Shown piece after piece: positions 5,554-8,356 of a stretch of DNA of 8,356 bases. The notes under the pieces were generated by a model. The model saw nothing but the letters and a program-made list of their open reading frames with translations. It was not told the DNA's origin and made no database searches. The stretch's first letter is position 1; each line of letters opens with the position of its first letter. The DNA is from Clostridia bacterium. GTDB lineage: Bacteria > Bacillota > Clostridia > Christensenellales > Aristaeellaceae. Where the stretch lies: positions 1-8,356 of the forward strand of contig JAEDGL010000108.1 in assembly GCA_016297535.1 (NCBI GenBank), read 5' to 3'. Position numbers and translations under genes: made by a program.

Positions 5554-5841
5554 ATGCTTACCAGCAAACAGCGCGCTGCATTGCGCAGCATGGCCAATAC
5601 CATGGAAACCATCCTTTATATCGGCAAGGATGGCATTACCGAAAATACCGTCAAGGAAGCCTACGACGCGCTGGAGGCGCGCGAGCTCATCAAATGCGCC
5701 GTCCAGCAAAACTGCGATCTATCCGCCCGCGAGGCACTGGACGAGCTTTGCCGGCGCGTGCATGCGCAGCCCGTGCAGTGCATCGGCCGCCGCTTCGTTA
5801 TGTACCGCGAAAGCAACGATCACAAAAAGATCCAGCTCTGA
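5554..5841 (+). CDS. yhbY: YhbY family RNA-binding ribosome assembly protein (CRM domain)
   Basis: This 95-residue protein is one CRM domain, a small RNA-binding fold associated with the pre-50S ribosomal subunit. It aligns along its length with E. coli YhbY: LTSKQRAALRSMAN at the N terminus, the loop IGKDGITE (23-30), the helix with ALEARELIK (39-47), and the final strand VQCIGRRFVMYR. The start at 5554 has AAAAGGAG 11 bases upstream; an in-frame TTG at 5521 lies before that site and is unlikely. Position after obg fits shared control of two ribosome assembly factors. Confidence 0.93.
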   Translation: MLTSKQRAALRSMANTMETILYIGKDGITENTVKEAYDALEARELIKCAVQQNCDLSAREALDELCRRVHAQPVQCIGRRFVMYRESNDHKKIQL

Positions 5842-5875
5842 TGCGGCCACAGAAGTGCAAAAAAGGGGGATCGAT

Positions 5876-6238
5876 ATGCTTCAGACGGTGCTTGACGCAT
5901 TGAAGGAGCTTCGGTCTCCTTTTGCGTTGTACGAGGCGGATCTTCATCAGCTGGTAGCCAAACGGCTGACGGAGGCCGGGCTGCCTTATGTGCACGAGGC
6001 CAGGCTGGCGCCCGGCTGCCGGATCGACTATCTGGTGGGCTCCATCGGCATTGAAATCAAAAAGGGCAGGCCGGATGCGGCGGCTGTGAAAAAGCAGCTG
6101 CTTCGCTATGCGGCCTGCGATGGGGTAGAGGCAATCATCCTGCTGAGCCAGCGCACGGTTTCCGTGCCCGGCATGGCGCTGGGCAAGCCGGTGCGGGTGA
6201 TTGTCCTCAATCAGCTGTGGGGGGTGGCGCTGCCGTGA
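5876..6238 (+). CDS. Small PD-(D/E)XK-type nuclease, partner of the SNF2 ATPase
   Basis: This 120-residue protein has the core of a PD-(D/E)XK nuclease. E20 sits in an N-terminal helix (ALYEADLHQLVAKRL). D51 (CRIDYLVG) and E60-x-K62 (GIEIKKG) follow with the typical spacing, and Q74 lies in the next helix (KKQLLRYAA). A last beta strand (VRVIVLNQLWGVALP) closes the fold. Such proteins cut DNA with a divalent metal; the substrate cannot be read here. It is distinct in sequence from the VRR-NUC nucleases I can recall, although it plays a similar neighbour role to SNF2 genes. The start at 5876 has AAAAGGGGG six bases upstream and is 34 bases after yhbY. Its TGA shares one base with the next ATG, so the two proteins are translationally coupled and probably work together. 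It could be catalytically active or a DNA-binding relative. Confidence 0.8.
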   Translation: MLQTVLDALKELRSPFALYEADLHQLVAKRLTEAGLPYVHEARLAPGCRIDYLVGSIGIEIKKGRPDAAAVKKQLLRYAACDGVEAIILLSQRTVSVPGMALGKPVRVIVLNQLWGVALP

Positions 6239-7998
6239 TGGATCAGGAGGAAATGCTCCTGCTGCCGCCTTATCTGCTGGATTCCAGCGGCGCACAGCCG
6301 GAAACGGGCGCCAACCGCCGCACCTATGGAACGCTGAGCTATAACCGGCGGCGCAGGTGCTGGGTGGTCAGGGGCGATCCGGGCGTTACGGAGCTTTGCA
6401 AGCGGCTGTTTCCGGGCACGGAAACCAACCGGCGCGGCGAGGCGCGCTTTACGGCGCACCGGCGCATTGTGGGCGAACTGAACTGGCTGATGCTGCGCTA
6501 TCCGCTTACTGTAAAGGCGGCGGATATGGCGCGCTGGGAAAACGCACTGTCTGAGGCAAGGGAGTACGTGATCCGCCGCGAGGAAGCAAGGCTGATGCCG
6601 GAGCGCGTTACGCCCAACCCTACCACGTTTGTGGGCACGCTTACCCCGTTTCAGCAGGAGGGGCTGGGTTTTCTGCTGCGCACGGAGCGGGGACTTCTGG
6701 CGGATGAAATGGGGCTTGGCAAAACCGTGCAGGCGCTGGCCATGCTTTCGCAAACCGGGGAATATCCCGCGCTGATTGTGGCGCCGCCTCATCTGATGCG
6801 CAACTGGGAGCGCGAGATCGAGCGCTTTGTGCGCAAGCCCGATGGCAGCGCGCTTACGGTGCATGTGATCAAGGGGCTCAAGCCCTATGCGCTCCCCCCG
6901 GCCGATCTTTACCTGATGCATTATCTGCTGCTGCGCGGCTGGAAGGAAGCCCTGCCGGAAATGCAGATTCCCACCGTTATCTTTGATGAAATCCAGGAAC
7001 TGCGTCACGCGGGCACGGAAAAATACTCCGCCGCCAGCCTGGTGGCCGAGGCTGCCCAGCGCGTGATCGGGCTGAGCGGCACGCCCATCTACAACCGCGG
7101 TGCGGAAATCTGGAATGTGGTAAACATTCTGGACTATCATTTTCTGGGCGATTACGAGAGCTTTACGCGCGAGTGGTGCTACGGCTACGGCAATCAGATT
7201 GTGGCCAAGCCCGAGCTGCTTGGTCAGAAGCTGCGCGAGGAGGGCATGATGCTCAGGCGCACCAAGCAGGAGGTGCTCAAGGATCTGCCGCCCAAGCGCC
7301 GCCTGGTTATGCCCATTGACAGCGATGACGCGGTGTTCCGCAGGCTAATGCAGCCGGTTCATCAGACCGTTTTGCAGTTTAAAAACGATGCCAGTGCCAG
7401 TGCAAGCCAGCGCGCCCTCTGGGAAATGGAAATTGAGCGCGGCGAGCGGCAGGCCACGGGCATTGCCAAGGCGCCGTATGTGGCGCAGTTTGTGAGGGCG
7501 CTTCTGGAGGCGGAGGAAAGGGTGCTGCTTTTTGCCCATCATCACGAGGTGATGGACATCTACCAGAAGGAGCTGAAAAGCTTTTCGCCCGCTTTTATCA
7601 CCGGACGCGAAACGCCCGCCATGAAGGAGCGCTCCGTAGAGCGGTTCATGACGGGCAAAACGAATTTGTGCTGTATCTCGCTGCGTGCGGCGGCAGGCCT
7701 TAATCTGCAGCGCGCCAGCTGCGTGGTGTTTGGCGAGCTGGACTGGTCGCCCGCCGTGCATTCGCAGGCCGAGGACCGCGCCCACCGCATGGGGCAGACG
7801 GATTCGATTTTGTGCTACTATCTGGTATCCTCCGAGGGCAGCGATCAGGATATGCAGGATGCGCTGGGCCTGAAGGTAAGCCAGTTTGTCGGCCTGATGG
7901 GCGATACGCCGCAGGATCAGGCGGAGGTGCTCAGCGGCGCGCAGGAAGCGCGGCGCTATGTGGAACGGCTGGTGAGCCGTCTGGTGGATGCCGTTTAG
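6238..7998 (+). CDS. SNF2-family DNA-dependent ATPase (SMARCAL1-like core)
   Basis: This 586-residue superfamily 2 ATPase is predicted to translocate on or remodel DNA. Motifs in order: LTPFQQEGL (135-143), Walker A DEMGLGKT (156-163), VAPPHLMRNWEREI (181-194), motif II DEIQ (250-253), motif III GLSGTP (278-283), MLRRTKQEVL (338-347), motif V SLRAAAGLNL (481-490), and motif VI QAEDRAHRMGQ (510-520) with candidate arginine fingers R514 and R517. FGELDWSPAV before motif VI is typical of the SMARCAL1/ZRANB3-like branch. The first 125 residues form a separate part (GTLSYNRRRRCWVV, CKRLFPG, LNWLMLRYPL) that I recall from other bacterial and mobile-element SNF2 proteins but cannot name. The ATG at 6238 overlaps the nuclease stop by one base; GTG codons at 6217 and 6235 are alternatives. 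The role is probably DNA repair or fork processing, or defence; this is inferred. Confidence 0.9.
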   Translation: MDQEEMLLLPPYLLDSSGAQPETGANRRTYGTLSYNRRRRCWVVRGDPGVTELCKRLFPGTETNRRGEARFTAHRRIVGELNWLMLRYPLTVKAADMARWENALSEAREYVIRREEARLMPERVTPNPTTFVGTLTPFQQEGLGFLLRTERGLLADEMGLGKTVQALAMLSQTGEYPALIVAPPHLMRNWEREIERFVRKPDGSALTVHVIKGLKPYALPPADLYLMHYLLLRGWKEALPEMQIPTVIFDEIQELRHAGTEKYSAASLVAEAAQRVIGLSGTPIYNRGAEIWNVVNILDYHFLGDYESFTREWCYGYGNQIVAKPELLGQKLREEGMMLRRTKQEVLKDLPPKRRLVMPIDSDDAVFRRLMQPVHQTVLQFKNDASASASQRALWEMEIERGERQATGIAKAPYVAQFVRALLEAEERVLLFAHHHEVMDIYQKELKSFSPAFITGRETPAMKERSVERFMTGKTNLCCISLRAAAGLNLQRASCVVFGELDWSPAVHSQAEDRAHRMGQTDSILCYYLVSSEGSDQDMQDALGLKVSQFVGLMGDTPQDQAEVLSGAQEARRYVERLVSRLVDAV

Positions 7999-8356
7999 TG
8001 AGGCAGCACAACGGTCACGCCCGGCTCAAAGTCCTGCGGCGCAAGGCAGGGGTTTGCCCGCAGCAGGCTGGCCACCGGCAGATTAAAGCGTACCGCTACG
8101 CTTTCCAGCGTTTCGCCGGTTTGCAGCGTGTACGTTTCCGGCAGCGCGCAGGGCACGTTTTCCGGGGGGATGCAAAGCGTCTGTCCGGCGGTCAGGTTAT
8201 CCAGATTGACGTTTGGATTGGCAACCTCCAGCGTGTGGCGGCTGACCAGATTGCGCAGCTGCAAATCGGCCACCGTTTGCCCCTGCTCCACGGTATACTG
8301 TTCTGTCTCCGGGCAGGGCAGCGAGGGATTGGGCGAGATACCGGCGTTGTTGTTCG
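7995..8356 (-). CDS. LysM-repeat protein, C-terminal part (runs off the window)
   Basis: The minus-strand frame is open from the window edge to a TAA at 7995-7997, giving about 119 residues of a longer protein. It holds two LysM modules, one starting YTVEQGQTVADL and ending LTAGQTLCIPP, the other starting YTLQTGETLESV and ending FEPGVTVVLP. A third, upstream module is hinted at by the proline-rich linker (SPNPSLPCPET) entering from the edge, which resembles the linker between the two visible modules (PENVPCALPET). LysM modules bind peptidoglycan or chitin-type N-acetylglucosamine chains, so the protein is probably exported to the cell wall or spore surface. An internal GTG at 8291 is not the true start, because the domain begins before it. 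The gene converges on the SNF2 gene with overlapping stop codons. Confidence 0.85.
   Translation of the reverse strand, partial: NNNAGISPNPSLPCPETEQYTVEQGQTVADLQLRNLVSRHTLEVANPNVNLDNLTAGQTLCIPPENVPCALPETYTLQTGETLESVAVRFNLPVASLLRANPCLAPQDFEPGVTVVLPH

Noticed and set aside
4246..5709. Long minus-strand frame opposite obg and yhbY
   Set aside because: It is a shadow of the GC-rich obg gene. The translation has no recognisable domain, while the plus strand encodes a textbook Obg.
5192..5875. Plus-strand frame joining the end of obg, yhbY and the nuclease
   Set aside because: Only the part from 5876 is real. Upstream it is out of frame with two firmly identified genes and has Ser/Arg/Pro-rich non-coding composition.
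6211..7140. Minus-strand frame opposite the SNF2 gene
   Set aside because: It is antisense to a gene with all SNF2 motifs, and its His/Arg/Gln-rich translation is typical of shadow frames.
5876..7998. Known multi-gene defence systems with SNF2 proteins (DISARM, Zorya)
   Set aside because: No methyltransferase, DrmA/B-like, motor-protein or other partner genes are present. Only the two-gene nuclease-SNF2 pair is visible.

Overview
The window looks like chromosomal DNA from an anaerobic member of the Bacillota, most likely class Clostridia. The evidence is the GC-rich sequence with strong AAGGAGG-type ribosome binding sites, sigma-A style promoters, a flavin reductase/rubredoxin fusion (high-molecular-weight rubredoxin), an ECF-type folate transporter under a tetrahydrofolate riboswitch, and the obg-yhbY gene pair. 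No phage structural gene, transposase, tRNA, rRNA or CRISPR array is visible. The lineage is an inference from gene content.

Left part (1-2146), minus strand. A terminator at 18-52 closes a plus-strand unit lying outside the window. Then come a GNAT acetyltransferase (85-564) and a YfbR-type 5'-deoxynucleotidase (587-1165), probably co-transcribed in the order nucleotidase then acetyltransferase. Upstream is a self-contained unit for a 76-residue protein of unknown function (1232-1462) with a good promoter and a strong terminator. Next is hrb, the flavin reductase-rubredoxin fusion (1529-2146).

Middle (2147-2970). A 117-base divergent region separates hrb from a free methionine-(R)-sulfoxide reductase gene (2264-2755), a back-to-back pair of oxidative-stress type genes. 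After it lies a non-coding leader with a promoter (2771-2799), a THF riboswitch aptamer (2824-2920) and an expression platform (2930-2966). In the platform the 3' arm of a terminator hairpin is also the Shine-Dalgarno sequence of the next gene.

Right part (2970-7998), plus strand. Six genes run close together with no convincing internal terminator: folT, nth (endonuclease III), obg (ribosome assembly GTPase), yhbY (ribosome assembly RNA-binding protein), a small PD-(D/E)XK-type nuclease and a SNF2-family ATPase. The last two overlap by one base and look like a nuclease/translocase module acting on DNA, attached to the end of a housekeeping operon. The window ends in the C-terminal part of a minus-strand LysM-repeat protein whose stop codon overlaps that of the SNF2 gene.

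The most interesting items are the compact folT riboswitch, whose layout could affect the expression of DNA repair and ribosome assembly genes downstream, and the little-characterised nuclease-SNF2 pair.
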